DNA of 47,231 nt from Bacteroidales bacterium (GTDB lineage: Bacteria > Bacteroidota > Bacteroidia > Bacteroidales > UBA4181). The notes beneath the pieces are model-generated. The model searched no databases and was not told the DNA's origin. It worked only from the letters and a program-made list of their open reading frames with translations. The stretch lies in assembly GCA_031270985.1 (NCBI GenBank), contig JAISWR010000056.1:1-47231 (forward strand), in the 5' to 3' direction. Below are positions 6,949 through 16,700 of the stretch, in pieces. The position numbers and the translations under genes are program-made. Numbering within the stretch: position 1 is the stretch's first letter; each line of letters opens with the position of its first letter.

Positions 6949-9174
6949 TCAAAAACTGTAATGTACACCAAACTCAACGGTAAAAGGACGGATATAGCTA
7001 CCGGACATCACTGTGCCGATTTTTCCTTTGGCAGTGGCTTCATCCACTAAATCGGTTCCTGAAATGGTGCCTTTGGCGCCGCGATCGCTCAGCAGGTTCA
7101 CCACATTAACGGAAACATCCAGACTTTTGTTGAAACTGTAATTGATTCCGGCAAAGGTTTCCCAACGACCGGAAAAATAAAGCGTGTTCGGCAGATTGGC
7201 ATACTGTTTGCTGAAATAACGGGCGCTGATCCACAGTTTCAAGTCGTTCCATGTGTAACTCGGGTCTATTTCCACCAGCACTTTGGAAATATCGTTCACC
7301 GTTTTTCCGTTAAAGTTGTAAGCGACCGTTTTTCCGTTGCCAAAGTCGGCTACTCCGGAATAGTTTTCGTATTTCGGATTCTGCAAAGTCAGCAGGAAAT
7401 GGAAGTCGAATCCTTTGAACGGCGAGGAAACAATATCGGTTGTCCAGCCCCATGTGCGTATGTCGTAACGGACGCTGGCGCGGGTGACCAGATTCAAATC
7501 CTGGGGATGGGTGAAATTGGCGGTGCTGCGGTACTCATCCCGCTGAATATAGGTAGCTTTTGAAACGATGCTGAACAGCGAATGGTTGTAATACAAGCCG
7601 AAAGTGCCTCCGGGAATCCGCGACTGTTTCAGGTCGGGATAGTTTCCGGCGGAATAATTTTCCAGATGTCCCGACTGTTCGTTGTAGGTGGCTTCAGCAA
7701 GCAGTCCGAATCCTTTTGTCAATTTGAATATGGCGTTCAGCACAAACGTTTTGTTGAAAAAATTTTCGCTGATGTTTGTTTTGGGCGTGTTGATGTAAAC
7801 GTTTCCACGGGGTGTACGATTGTCAATGTAGTCCCCGTGCAAGGCGAGATATTCCAGACGGATTCCGCCGTTGAGGGTAACGACGGGCGACACGTCCCAT
7901 TTGTCGGTGGCGAAGAGCGCTGTTTTATTTTCGCTGCCATTGTGGTATTCGTTACCTGCATCAATGTTTCCGTACGGGTTGGTTGCCGGATTGAGTTGGT
8001 TCGTCAGTTTGCGCGGGTTGGGCGCCACTTCCTGAAAATAAATAGCGCCTTCGGTCACAAACTGGTCTATTTTGTAGTTCCATTGGTTCAACCCAATTTT
8101 CCATTCGTGATTGCCGGAACGTTTTCCCAGTTCGATCAAAGAGGTGATTGACTTAATCGGTGTGCGCCTTGATGCGAGCACCAGTACGCCCTGTACATTT
8201 TCCCCGCGATATGCCGCGCCGTTGTCGGCATAGAGGTAATCGCCCGCCGAAGCAGCTTCCACGCCGGTCATGAGGGGCAGGAAAATACCCACCTTAGCCG
8301 TGTGGGCACGGATGATGTAGTTGAGGTGCAGTCCGTTGTCGAAATTGTTTTTTCCTATCAAATCAAGGGTGTGGGAAGTTGATCCGTAATCGTTGATTGC
8401 ATCGCGTTCGGTGTATTCACCCGTAAAAGCATCTTGCAACCAGAGTTGTTGTCCCGTCGTGTAAGAATCGTTTCCGATCTTGAATCCGCCTATTTCTTTC
8501 ACTTTGCCTTTCTCGCCGTAGATGTAAGGTGCAGACCAGTTTCCGGAAATGGAATTGCTGGTTATGTGCTTGTACAGCAACGACACCGATCCTTTTCCCG
8601 TGTTGCCGATTTGATAATCCTTTGTCAATGCGACTTTCCACAATTCCGTCTGGTCGTAATAAAAACGGTCGGCTTTTTTTATCCTGAATGCGCCCGGATC
8701 GTAATTGACATACGCTCCGACGGCATATTTCCATCCTTTTCCCAACGTGTTGCTCAGTGCAAAATCACCGTTCAGCAAACCGTAGTGATTGAAATTAAGA
8801 CTTCCGGCGACCTTGAAGGTATCGGTTCCCGTATTGTCGTAACTGCCGACCGAAAAACCGACATCCCCGACGTTCACGGCTGTTTCTCCCAAATCAAGGA
8901 GCTTCATGCCGGTGGTCATTGCGTCTGTGCGCCAAGCCGAAGGCGGCATTTCAGGCCAAAAGAAATAGACTACAGGCAAATCGTTTTCAAGTACGGTAGT
9001 GCCGCCCACGCTGGCAGGCAACCCGATATTCACATCGCGCGGTCCGGCATTGGCAGATGCGGCGTTGAGCATTATATTCCTGTCACCCTCTCCGGTAACG
9101 GATGTCTTTTCCTGAGAAAAAACAAACCCTTGGACAACTGCTACCATAAGGGCGATAATAATTGTTTTTTTCAT
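6949..9174 (-). CDS. TonB-dependent outer-membrane receptor
   Basis: A 741-residue outer-membrane barrel with a signal peptide (1-20, ending VFSQ) and a C-terminal aromatic end (VEFGVHYSF) typical for BAM recognition. The plug is short and begins soon after the signal, around residues 30-130 (DVNIGLPASVGG, ENDLPVVYFF). The rest alternates beta strands. There is no N-terminal carboxypeptidase-like domain and no SusD partner, so this is not a SusC pair. It starts 9 nt after the stop of the GH3 lipoprotein, so they are probably one operon. Together they may release and import a glycoside product. Substrate is unknown. Confidence 0.88.
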   Translation of the reverse strand: MKKTIIIALMVAVVQGFVFSQEKTSVTGEGDRNIMLNAASANAGPRDVNIGLPASVGGTTVLENDLPVVYFFWPEMPPSAWRTDAMTTGMKLLDLGETAVNVGDVGFSVGSYDNTGTDTFKVAGSLNFNHYGLLNGDFALSNTLGKGWKYAVGAYVNYDPGAFRIKKADRFYYDQTELWKVALTKDYQIGNTGKGSVSLLYKHITSNSISGNWSAPYIYGEKGKVKEIGGFKIGNDSYTTGQQLWLQDAFTGEYTERDAINDYGSTSHTLDLIGKNNFDNGLHLNYIIRAHTAKVGIFLPLMTGVEAASAGDYLYADNGAAYRGENVQGVLVLASRRTPIKSITSLIELGKRSGNHEWKIGLNQWNYKIDQFVTEGAIYFQEVAPNPRKLTNQLNPATNPYGNIDAGNEYHNGSENKTALFATDKWDVSPVVTLNGGIRLEYLALHGDYIDNRTPRGNVYINTPKTNISENFFNKTFVLNAIFKLTKGFGLLAEATYNEQSGHLENYSAGNYPDLKQSRIPGGTFGLYYNHSLFSIVSKATYIQRDEYRSTANFTHPQDLNLVTRASVRYDIRTWGWTTDIVSSPFKGFDFHFLLTLQNPKYENYSGVADFGNGKTVAYNFNGKTVNDISKVLVEIDPSYTWNDLKLWISARYFSKQYANLPNTLYFSGRWETFAGINYSFNKSLDVSVNVVNLLSDRGAKGTISGTDLVDEATAKGKIGTVMSGSYIRPFTVEFGVHYSF

Positions 9175-9183
9175 ATTTTGATG

Positions 9184-11499
9184 TTAGTTCTTTTTATATT
9201 TTTCTGTACGGGTATCGTGAATGACACCGTTCCAATTCAATCCGAAAGCAAAATCATAAATATTTCCCTCACTGTCTTTGTGACACTTCATGTCGAAAGG
9301 CATGTCTTCATACTGTTTTTCTACGGTGGACATGTTGGCGGGCATTTGCAGTGGCAGCAGTCCGGACGGCTCATACTTGCCCGAAATGATGTCCATCACC
9401 GCCTGATTGTTCACGCCGAAATGAATGATGATGCCGTCGGCTGCTTTTTCAAACTCGTTGAATACCATAGGTCGTGTCGCATTGACAACGACAACCGTCG
9501 GTTTGCCTTTCATCGCGCTCTTTGTGTCAAGAATCGCATTTAAATCTTTGGTGTTCAGTGCGGTGTAAGATTTTTTCTTGTATGAACGATTAGTCACAGA
9601 GGGGGCTATCACCGGATCGCCCGCGGCAATGCTGTGTGCACGAGCGTCAGTTGCCTTATAAGGAAGATATTGCAGCGTAATGGGCACGTAGCCGTTTCCG
9701 CCTGCTTCGCGATCATTCTTGTCATACCCGCCGCCGTCCGCATGAGCATGAGGGCTCGACACGAAGACAATGGCAAAATCAGCCTTTTGCGGGTCATCCG
9801 TCACGTTGTAGTATTTCTTCACTATGTCCAGATTGATCGGATAGTCTGTACGACTTTCAGAAGCGTCGCCCCACCAGCCAAGCACGGTCGGGAAAAAGAT
9901 GCGGGGAATATAGACGGTTTTCCGTTCTTTGACAGGGAGTAAGTGGCGTTTGTTTTTCAGCATCACCACAGATTTTATCTGTGCGTCGTAACCGGCTTTC
10001 ATAAAATTGGGATTACCCACGATACGTGCGCTTTCCTCTGGGTCAAGGTAAGGATTTTCAAACAATCCGATCCGGAAAATATTACGAAGCAGTCGGATAG
10101 CCGATTGTTCAAAGCGATTGCGCATGAACACTTCTCCGTGTTTGTCCACGCCTATTTGATAGGCTTCGATGACGGGCGCCATTTCGTTATTGCCGCCGAA
10201 CTGGTCTACACCGGCCATCAGCGTCATATAATGCCGTTGGGCGATGGAAAGGGATTCCACGCCCCACGGTTTTCCGTCGAAAACCTCCGGCATTTGTCCT
10301 TCGTTCCAAGTAATCGCCCAGTCGGTACACACCACGCCGTCGTATCCATACTGTCCGCGCAGCAAATGGTTAATCATGTAGCTGCTAAACCCGTTGCCGT
10401 AGTTCGTACTGTCCGTTGCCTGTCCGTAACTGATGGTGTAATAGGGCATCACAGCCGCCGCCTTTTGCGTTTTTCCGTCCAGTTTGAGGGCGCCTTCGAC
10501 AAACGGACGCTGGTGCATGGCAAAATTATTGCCGGGATATACCGCAAATTTTCCGAAAGCCCAATGGGCGTCACGTCCGCTCTCCACAGCGCCGCCACCT
10601 GGCCAATGTTTGATCATCGCGTTCACGCTGTGATAGCCCCACCCGTCGCGTATTTCGTATTTGCCTTCTGAGGTTTGGAAGCCGTCCGTGTAAGCACGTG
10701 CCATGTCGGTAGAGAGTTCCGGACTTTCGCCGAATGTCTGACCGATACGAAACCAGCGCGGTTCGGTGCCCAAATCAATCTGTGGAGAAAGCGCCGTCCC
10801 GATGCCTAAGGCACGATATTCCTGCGAAGCAATTTCGCCGAATTGCCGTACTGTCTGCGGATCGAAAGTAGCTGCCATCGCCAATCCGTCGGGCCACACG
10901 GAGATTTCCCCACCCGATCCGGCATTGAATTCGGCATTCACATTTTCGGAATGACGCGGGTCGGAACTCGTGTTGCAGGGAATGCCCAACCCGATACTTT
11001 CCGCGTAAGACTGCATGGCATTGTTCCACCGCGCGGCTGCCGCGGGACTTTGCACGGAAGTGACAAGCACATGGCGTACATTGTCGTTTTTCAGAAACGC
11101 TTTTTGCTCATCGTTCAAATCCCAAACATTGGCACCGCTTTCAGGGAAAGGCAATCCGTTATATAAGCCCGACGTAAAACCTTCCACTGGCGAAGGTACC
11201 GACTGATGACCGCTGTAGAGCATCAGCCCTGCAATTTGCTCCACGCTCATGCGAGCGGCAAGGTCACGGGCACGTTCGTCCACCGATAAACGCCAGTCTT
11301 CATAGGCATCTAACCGCCCGTTCTTGTTCAAATCCTTAAAACTCAAGCCATCCTTTTTGAGAATTTTTACGCCGGACGCCGGAGAATAACCGAGGGTAGC
11401 GCCGTCTTTGTTGACGATAATCTCAAAATCTTTTGTTTTATTCGTCCCGCATGATATCATCAATGCTAAAGACATTATTAAAATGATTCTTTTTTCCAT
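9184..11499 (-). CDS. Glycoside hydrolase family 3 lipoprotein (beta-glucosidase-like)
   Basis: A 771-residue GH3 enzyme. The N-terminus carries a lipoprotein signal with Cys at about 17 (LMISCGT), so it is likely anchored in the envelope. Residues about 54-67 (DLNKNGRLDAYEDW) look like an EF-hand/dockerin-type calcium loop, as seen in related GH3 proteins. The catalytic (alpha/beta)8 domain has KHWPGGG (about 297-303) and the nucleophile Asp in VVCTDW (about 392). The C-terminal alpha/beta sandwich follows to the end, with no added fibronectin-III domain. It probably removes terminal beta-linked sugars. It is the first gene before the TonB receptor; I found no good TAnnTTTG box in the 132 bases upstream, so read-through from mnmA is possible. 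Confidence 0.92.
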   Translation of the reverse strand: MEKRIILIMSLALMISCGTNKTKDFEIIVNKDGATLGYSPASGVKILKKDGLSFKDLNKNGRLDAYEDWRLSVDERARDLAARMSVEQIAGLMLYSGHQSVPSPVEGFTSGLYNGLPFPESGANVWDLNDEQKAFLKNDNVRHVLVTSVQSPAAAARWNNAMQSYAESIGLGIPCNTSSDPRHSENVNAEFNAGSGGEISVWPDGLAMAATFDPQTVRQFGEIASQEYRALGIGTALSPQIDLGTEPRWFRIGQTFGESPELSTDMARAYTDGFQTSEGKYEIRDGWGYHSVNAMIKHWPGGGAVESGRDAHWAFGKFAVYPGNNFAMHQRPFVEGALKLDGKTQKAAAVMPYYTISYGQATDSTNYGNGFSSYMINHLLRGQYGYDGVVCTDWAITWNEGQMPEVFDGKPWGVESLSIAQRHYMTLMAGVDQFGGNNEMAPVIEAYQIGVDKHGEVFMRNRFEQSAIRLLRNIFRIGLFENPYLDPEESARIVGNPNFMKAGYDAQIKSVVMLKNKRHLLPVKERKTVYIPRIFFPTVLGWWGDASESRTDYPINLDIVKKYYNVTDDPQKADFAIVFVSSPHAHADGGGYDKNDREAGGNGYVPITLQYLPYKATDARAHSIAAGDPVIAPSVTNRSYKKKSYTALNTKDLNAILDTKSAMKGKPTVVVVNATRPMVFNEFEKAADGIIIHFGVNNQAVMDIISGKYEPSGLLPLQMPANMSTVEKQYEDMPFDMKCHKDSEGNIYDFAFGLNWNGVIHDTRTEKYKKN

Positions 11500-11631
11500 A
11501 ACAGAGTACTAATAATTTTTGATTACCCTAAACCAACAACGGAAAGGCGATAATGTTCAAACCCGAAAAAAAGTTTTGTGTTACCGCATCAATAAACGGA
11601 CGGGGAGAGGTGTCCGCGTATTTGTTTGGCG

Positions 11632-12816
11632 TTAGCGTATCACTCCGGATCCCGTCAGTTCGTCGCCTTCATACCATGCGGCAAACTGTCCAGGGGTGAT
11701 ACCGCGTTGGGGTTCGTCGAAAAGGATATACATGCCTTCCTCCATGCGTAAAAGGGCAGCTTGCTGCAAAGGCTGGCGGTAGCGTATGCGCACCGACACA
11801 CGGCGGCTGTTGCCTTCGGTCAATGCCTTGTCGGGGCGGACCCAGTGGATGTCGGCGGCAGCGATAAAAAGCGCGGGACGGTACAGTCCCGGATGATTGC
11901 CGCCCTGCCCGACATAGATGATGTTGCGTTCCACATCGGTGCCAATGACAAAAAGCGGTTCCTTCATCCCGCCTACATTCAGTCCTTTGCGCTGTCCTGT
12001 GGTGAAAAAGTGAGCGCCCGCATGACGCCCCGCCACGCGTCCGTTTTCCGGACAGTATGTGTACGGGGTGGCAAGCGCCCTCAACCGTTCGTGCGGATGA
12101 TCGGGGATCGGTCGGGAAAAACCGTCGAATGTGGTGGGAATCTCAATGATGTCGCCTTCTTTGGCTTTGAGTTGCTGTTGCAAGAACACCGGCAAATCCA
12201 CTTTGCCTACAAAGCAAATGCCTTGCGAGTCCTTGCGTCGCGCGGTGACCAGTCCGTTTTCTTCCGCAATCCTGCGTACTTCGTGTTTCATCATGCGTCC
12301 GACAGGGAACAGCGCTGCGGATAATTGCCGCTGCGACAGCTGGCACAGGAAATAACTCTGGTCTTTACCCGGATCGTTTCCTGCCAGCAGGCGGTGGATG
12401 TCCACACCGTTTTCCGTAACGGTTTCCCTGCGGCAATAATGACCGGTGGCAACATATTGTGCTCCGCGCCGGAAAGCAGCTTGTGCGAACAGGTCGAATT
12501 TGATTTCGCGGTTGCACAGTATGTCGGGATTGGGCGTACGTCCGCGACGGTATTCGTCGAACATGTAGTCCACCACACGCTGCCGGTATTCTTTGCTCAG
12601 GTCTATGGTCTCAAACGGTATGTCCAATTTTCGTGCCACCAATTGCGCGAAAATGACATCGTCATGCCACGGGCAATCGCCGGACAGTGTCCCTTCCGTG
12701 TCGTGCCAGTTGATCATGAACAGACCCGTTACGTCATGCCCCTGTTGTTTCAACAACCATGCTGCAACACTGGAATCCACGCCTCCCGATAAACCGACTG
12801 CTATTTTTCCGGTCAT
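11632..12816 (-). CDS. mnmA: tRNA-specific 2-thiouridylase MnmA
   Basis: A 394-residue enzyme that thiolates uridine 34 in the wobble position of Lys, Glu and Gln tRNAs. The ATP pyrophosphatase loop is at the start (GLSGGVDSS, 8-16). The two catalytic cysteines are seen in NPDILCN (Cys101) and QGICF (Cys201). Length and the C-terminal beta-barrel part (TPGQFAAWY) fit the family; it is slightly longer than the E. coli enzyme. It begins 3 nt after the DUF59 gene, which follows sufE by the same spacing. MnmA needs a persulfide sulfur donor, and I see no TusA-E genes here, so SufE in the same operon is a plausible donor. Confidence 0.96.
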   Translation of the reverse strand: MTGKIAVGLSGGVDSSVAAWLLKQQGHDVTGLFMINWHDTEGTLSGDCPWHDDVIFAQLVARKLDIPFETIDLSKEYRQRVVDYMFDEYRRGRTPNPDILCNREIKFDLFAQAAFRRGAQYVATGHYCRRETVTENGVDIHRLLAGNDPGKDQSYFLCQLSQRQLSAALFPVGRMMKHEVRRIAEENGLVTARRKDSQGICFVGKVDLPVFLQQQLKAKEGDIIEIPTTFDGFSRPIPDHPHERLRALATPYTYCPENGRVAGRHAGAHFFTTGQRKGLNVGGMKEPLFVIGTDVERNIIYVGQGGNHPGLYRPALFIAAADIHWVRPDKALTEGNSRRVSVRIRYRQPLQQAALLRMEEGMYILFDEPQRGITPGQFAAWYEGDELTGSGVIR

Positions 12817-12819
12817 ACG

Positions 12820-13149
12820 CTACAACAGTCCCAATTCCAGCATGGCTTCCTCCGAAATCATGTCTTTCGACCACGGCGGGTCAAACACAAGTTCTATCTT
12901 GACGTCGCGCACTTCTTCGATAGATTCTACCGCTTCCTTTGCCTGCCGTACGATGTCGTCCGCTATAGGGCAGTTGGGCGCGGTGAGCGTCATGGTGACG
13001 AGTACATTGTTATTGTCGTCCGCATGTATGTTGTAAATCAGCCCCAAATCGTAGATATTCACCGGTATTTCCGGGTCGTAAACGCTTTTCAGTGCGGCGA
13101 CTATTTTGGTTTCCAACTGTAATAACTCTTTTATATCCTCACTCATCAT
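12820..13149 (-). CDS. DUF59/MIP18-family Fe-S assembly protein (SufT-like)
   Basis: A 109-residue DUF59 protein. The family signature is present as VYDPEIPVNIYDLGLIY (23-39) and MTLTAPNCPI with the conserved Cys60. Bacterial members (SufT, PaaD-like) help mature Fe-S proteins, but the exact biochemical step is not settled. It lies between sufE and mnmA with 3-nt gaps on both sides, which fits a role in sulfur or cluster trafficking. Confidence 0.92.
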   Translation of the reverse strand: MMSEDIKELLQLETKIVAALKSVYDPEIPVNIYDLGLIYNIHADDNNNVLVTMTLTAPNCPIADDIVRQAKEAVESIEEVRDVKIELVFDPPWSKDMISEEAMLELGLL

Positions 13150-13152
13150 ATA

Positions 13153-13581
13153 TTACTTTACATTAAGGCTGTCGAAAGCCAGCGCATAGAGTTTCATCTG
13201 TTTGACCATAGACAACAATCCATTAGAGCGTGTAGGCGACAGATTTTGCCGCAACCCGATTTTATCAATGAAATACAGATCGGCGTCCACAATGTCTTTG
13301 GGTTTTTGTCCGGACAGCACCCTGATGAGCAGTGCAATGATGCCTTTGGTAATGATGGCGTCTGTTTCGGCGGCATATATTACTGCGTCGTCCCGCATTT
13401 CTGCGGTGAGCCACACGCGGGACTGGCAACCGTTGATCAGGTATTCGTTGGTCTTGTTTTTCGGGTCAAACGGCACGATGTCCTTGCTGAGTTCTATCAG
13501 GTATTCATACCGGTCGAGCCACTCATCAAAAATCTCAAACTCCTTGATAACAGCGTCTTGTATGTCATTGATTGTTTCCAT
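13153..13581 (-). CDS. sufE: SufE-family sulfur acceptor
   Basis: A 142-residue SufE. The acceptor Cys52 is in INGCQSRVWL, the family's most conserved stretch. SufE takes persulfide sulfur from the cysteine desulfurase SufS and passes it on. The ATG at 13581 is chosen over an in-frame ATG at 13650, because METINDIQ matches usual SufE starts and the promoter box at 13604-13611 would start transcription between the two. First gene of sufE-DUF59-mnmA. The sufS/BCD genes are not in this window. Confidence 0.95.
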   Translation of the reverse strand: METINDIQDAVIKEFEIFDEWLDRYEYLIELSKDIVPFDPKNKTNEYLINGCQSRVWLTAEMRDDAVIYAAETDAIITKGIIALLIRVLSGQKPKDIVDADLYFIDKIGLRQNLSPTRSNGLLSMVKQMKLYALAFDSLNVK

Positions 13582-13603
13582 TTTTGATTTGATTATTGTG
13601 CTG

Positions 13604-13611
13604 CAAAAATA
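13604..13611 (-). promoter_or_regulatory. -7 promoter box (TATTTTTG) for the sufE operon
   Basis: The minus strand reads TATTTTTG, followed by about 23 nt to the sufE ATG. No TTG sits at the ideal 19-20 nt spacing. Confidence 0.55.
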
Positions 13612-13663
13612 CAAAGAACCTTTATCTTGTTCATGCAATTTTTGTACCATACGAAAGAAAAAA

Positions 13664-13694
13664 TTTGAAATCTTGATAAATTTTTATATCTTTA
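13664..13694 (+). promoter_or_regulatory. Promoter of the giant sensor kinase
   Basis: TTTG at 13664-13667, a 19-nt spacer, then TATCTTTA at 13687-13694, one mismatch from TAnnTTTG. It predicts a start near 13701 and a leader of about 70 nt that contains a 9-bp inverted repeat. Confidence 0.6.
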
Positions 13695-13699
13695 CAAAA

Positions 13700-13730
13700 A
13701 TATTTACAGGGAGGGTTATATTGTAAATAT
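13700..13730. repeat. 9-bp inverted repeat at the kinase transcription start
   Basis: ATATTTACA (13700-13708) and TGTAAATAT (13722-13730) are perfect inverse copies, 13 bases apart. They lie just after the predicted -7 box. This could be an operator for a dimeric regulator or a leader hairpin. Confidence 0.55.
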
Positions 13731-13769
13731 CGTCAATACAATGGTTTATGTTAAAGCTATAAAAGAGTT

Positions 13770-16700
13770 ATGGAGGAGCGTATCAAGCAATTGGAAAAAG
13801 AAAATGAGGCGCTAAAAAGACAATTGTCTCAACTGGAATCGGATAAAGGTACGGCATCCTCCGAAGTGTTGCCGGAGATGGACAAAATCTCGCTGACGGA
13901 CATTATTCCTTGTGAGGAACTGCAACAGTTACAAGATAGTTTTTCTGTCGTCAACGGGGTGACGTCAATCATTGTGGACACTTATGGCCATTCCGTCACA
14001 CGGACGAGCAATTGCAACAATGTATGCCGGCATATACTGTCTTCGCAACAGGAATGTTATGCAGGGAAACGATTGCTGGAAGAGGAATACACATTGGAAC
14101 ATCCGTGCAAACTGATAGAAGCGAAAGCGCCCATTTACATCGGTAAACGACATGTGGCCGACTGGAAAATCGGCATGTGCGGACTGGGAGGCGCCATTTC
14201 CCCTTTTATCTGGGAAGCCTGCAAAGACCACGAAGAATTTATGACTCTTCTGGAGAAACTCCACGAAAAAACAGAACAGCATTTCGAAAATATACGCAGC
14301 ATGTTGGAACTGATGGCAAACGAACTGTCCGGCATCGGTTACAACAAAATGAAAATCGCCGCCGACCTCATCAAGGAACAGCAGAACGAACTGAAATTGC
14401 TGGAAAGCCGGAATACCATACGCGGCATTTTCGACCATTCAAAAGACGGCATCATGCTTGCCGATGCCGACGGCGCCGTAAAAGAATGGAGCAACGGCTT
14501 CACATTCCTTAACGGCATCCCGAAAGAAGAAGCGACAGGAAAAAAGGTCTGGGATGTGGTGAAAACCGTCCTCGTTAGCGACGACATCACCGAAGACACG
14601 GAACAGTTCAGGAAAGATATTCTTCAGGTGACGGAACACCAACAACCCGTCACCGTCAATCATGTCAATCGACATGCAAAAACGGGAGAATTACGTTACG
14701 TTCAGGCAACATTTTTCCCGGTAACCGGATTGGGAAACCAAAAACACATGGTTGGCGCCATCGGACGGGACATCACCGAGGAAGTGAAAGCGCAAGAACT
14801 TGTGCGCATCAACGAGCAAAAACTGAAAAACAACAACGCCGTGCTGGAAAGCATCATGGCGACCATACCCGCACCGCTCTATGTCAAAAACAGCGAAGAA
14901 CGATACATCAGATGTAATGATGCTTTTCTTGACACGTTCGGCTATATGCGCGAACAGGTGATGGGCAAAAAGGCGGAAGAAATATTGGTAGAAAACAAGC
15001 ACACGGACAATGAGAATGACACCGCTGAACAGATAGAACCGAAAGCAGAACGGATACAATCGGAAGTGACGCTGAAAACCGCGGAAGGATTCCGCGAATT
15101 TATATCTTTCCGCAACGCAGTTTCCAACAAAGACAAGGTTGTCGGAATCCTGTTGGACGTCAGCGACCTGAAAGACGCCAAACAGAGTCTGCTGGTGGAA
15201 AAGGAACGATTGCAGGCTTTGGGGGACAACATCCCCGACGGATGCCTCTATCGTTTTTCATCCAACGCCACCGACGAAACCATGAAAATGGAATATCTGA
15301 GCGCATCGTTCGAAAACCTGACCAACCTCTCTATTCCCGACGCATTGGCAGACATCAGCAACCTTTTTATGCTGGTACACGCTGACGATCTTCCCATATT
15401 GATGCACAAAATACAGGAATGTATCATCACGATGGACGATTTCAGCATTGAAGTGCGTCTCAACGAAAATCCCGTCCGCTGGATTCAAATCCGTTCGCAT
15501 CCCCATTACGAAGGCAAAAGAATCGTGTGGGACGGCATTTTTATGGAAACCACACGCCAAAAATACGCCGAACAGGAACTGTTGGCGGAAAAAGAACGGT
15601 TGCAGACTTTGGGAGACAATATCCCCAACGGATGCCTTTACCGGTTCAGCCTTGATTCCGCCACAGGAGAAATGAACATGGAATATGTCAGCAAATCGTT
15701 CGAGGTTCTTCTGGGCATACCCACCCGCGCCATGGGAAGCATCAACCAATTTTTCGATCTGGTTCATCCCGATGATTTCGACAATGTGATGGTAAAATTG
15801 CAGGAATGCGTTTCCACCATGAGCGACTATAACGTAGAGTTCAGGCTCAACGTACCGTCCGTCCGCTGGATACAGATGATTTCGCATCCCCATCGGGAAC
15901 ACGAAGGAAAAGTGGTGTGGGACGGGATCATCCTCGACATTACCGACCGGAAAGAAACCGAGAAAACACTGCAGATGGAAAAGGAACGCATCGAAGCGCT
16001 GGGCAACAACATTCCCGACGGATGCCTCTATCAGCTCAGTCTCGATCCTGCCACAGAGCAGATGAAAATGGAATATCTCAGCGAGTCGTTCGTGCGGATT
16101 TCGGGCATACCCGCCGCCGAAGCAGTGGGAGACATCAACCAGCTCTTCGGGCTGATTCATCCCGACGATTTTTCCGGACTGATGGTAAAGATACAGGAAT
16201 GCCTCTCCACTATGGGCAACTTCAACGTGGAATTCATGCTCAACGTATCGCCCACCCGCTGGGTGCAGATGATCTCGCATCCCCATCGGGAACACAACGG
16301 AAAAGTGGTGTGGGACGGAATCATTCTTGACATCACCCGACGGAAAGAAACCGAAAAAATACTGAAAATGGAAAAGGAACGAATAGAAGCCCTGGGCGAT
16401 AACTTCCCCAACGGATGCCTGTTCCGTTTTCAACTGCTCCCCGCACAACTGCTCCCCGACACATGGGTGGAACATCTGCAACTTTCCTATGCCAGCGCAT
16501 CGTGGGAAAAAATCAGCAACGTACCATTGGAGGTTGCCATGCAGAACGCCGCAGCACTGTTCATGAAAATCTTCCCGGAAGACATGACGGCCGTCATGTC
16601 GCAAATGTTCGAGTGCATGTCAAAATACACGGACTTCAGTGTGGAGATGAGATATCATTATGACGAATCCGACATACGGTGGTTTCAGGCATCCGCCCGT

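Noticed and set aside
15258-16604. A 448-residue open frame on the minus strand opposite the tandem PAS units
   Set aside because: It mirrors the repeated PAS codons and exists only because of their codon bias. It has no family resemblance, promoter or start signal, and the plus-strand frame is clearly the gene.
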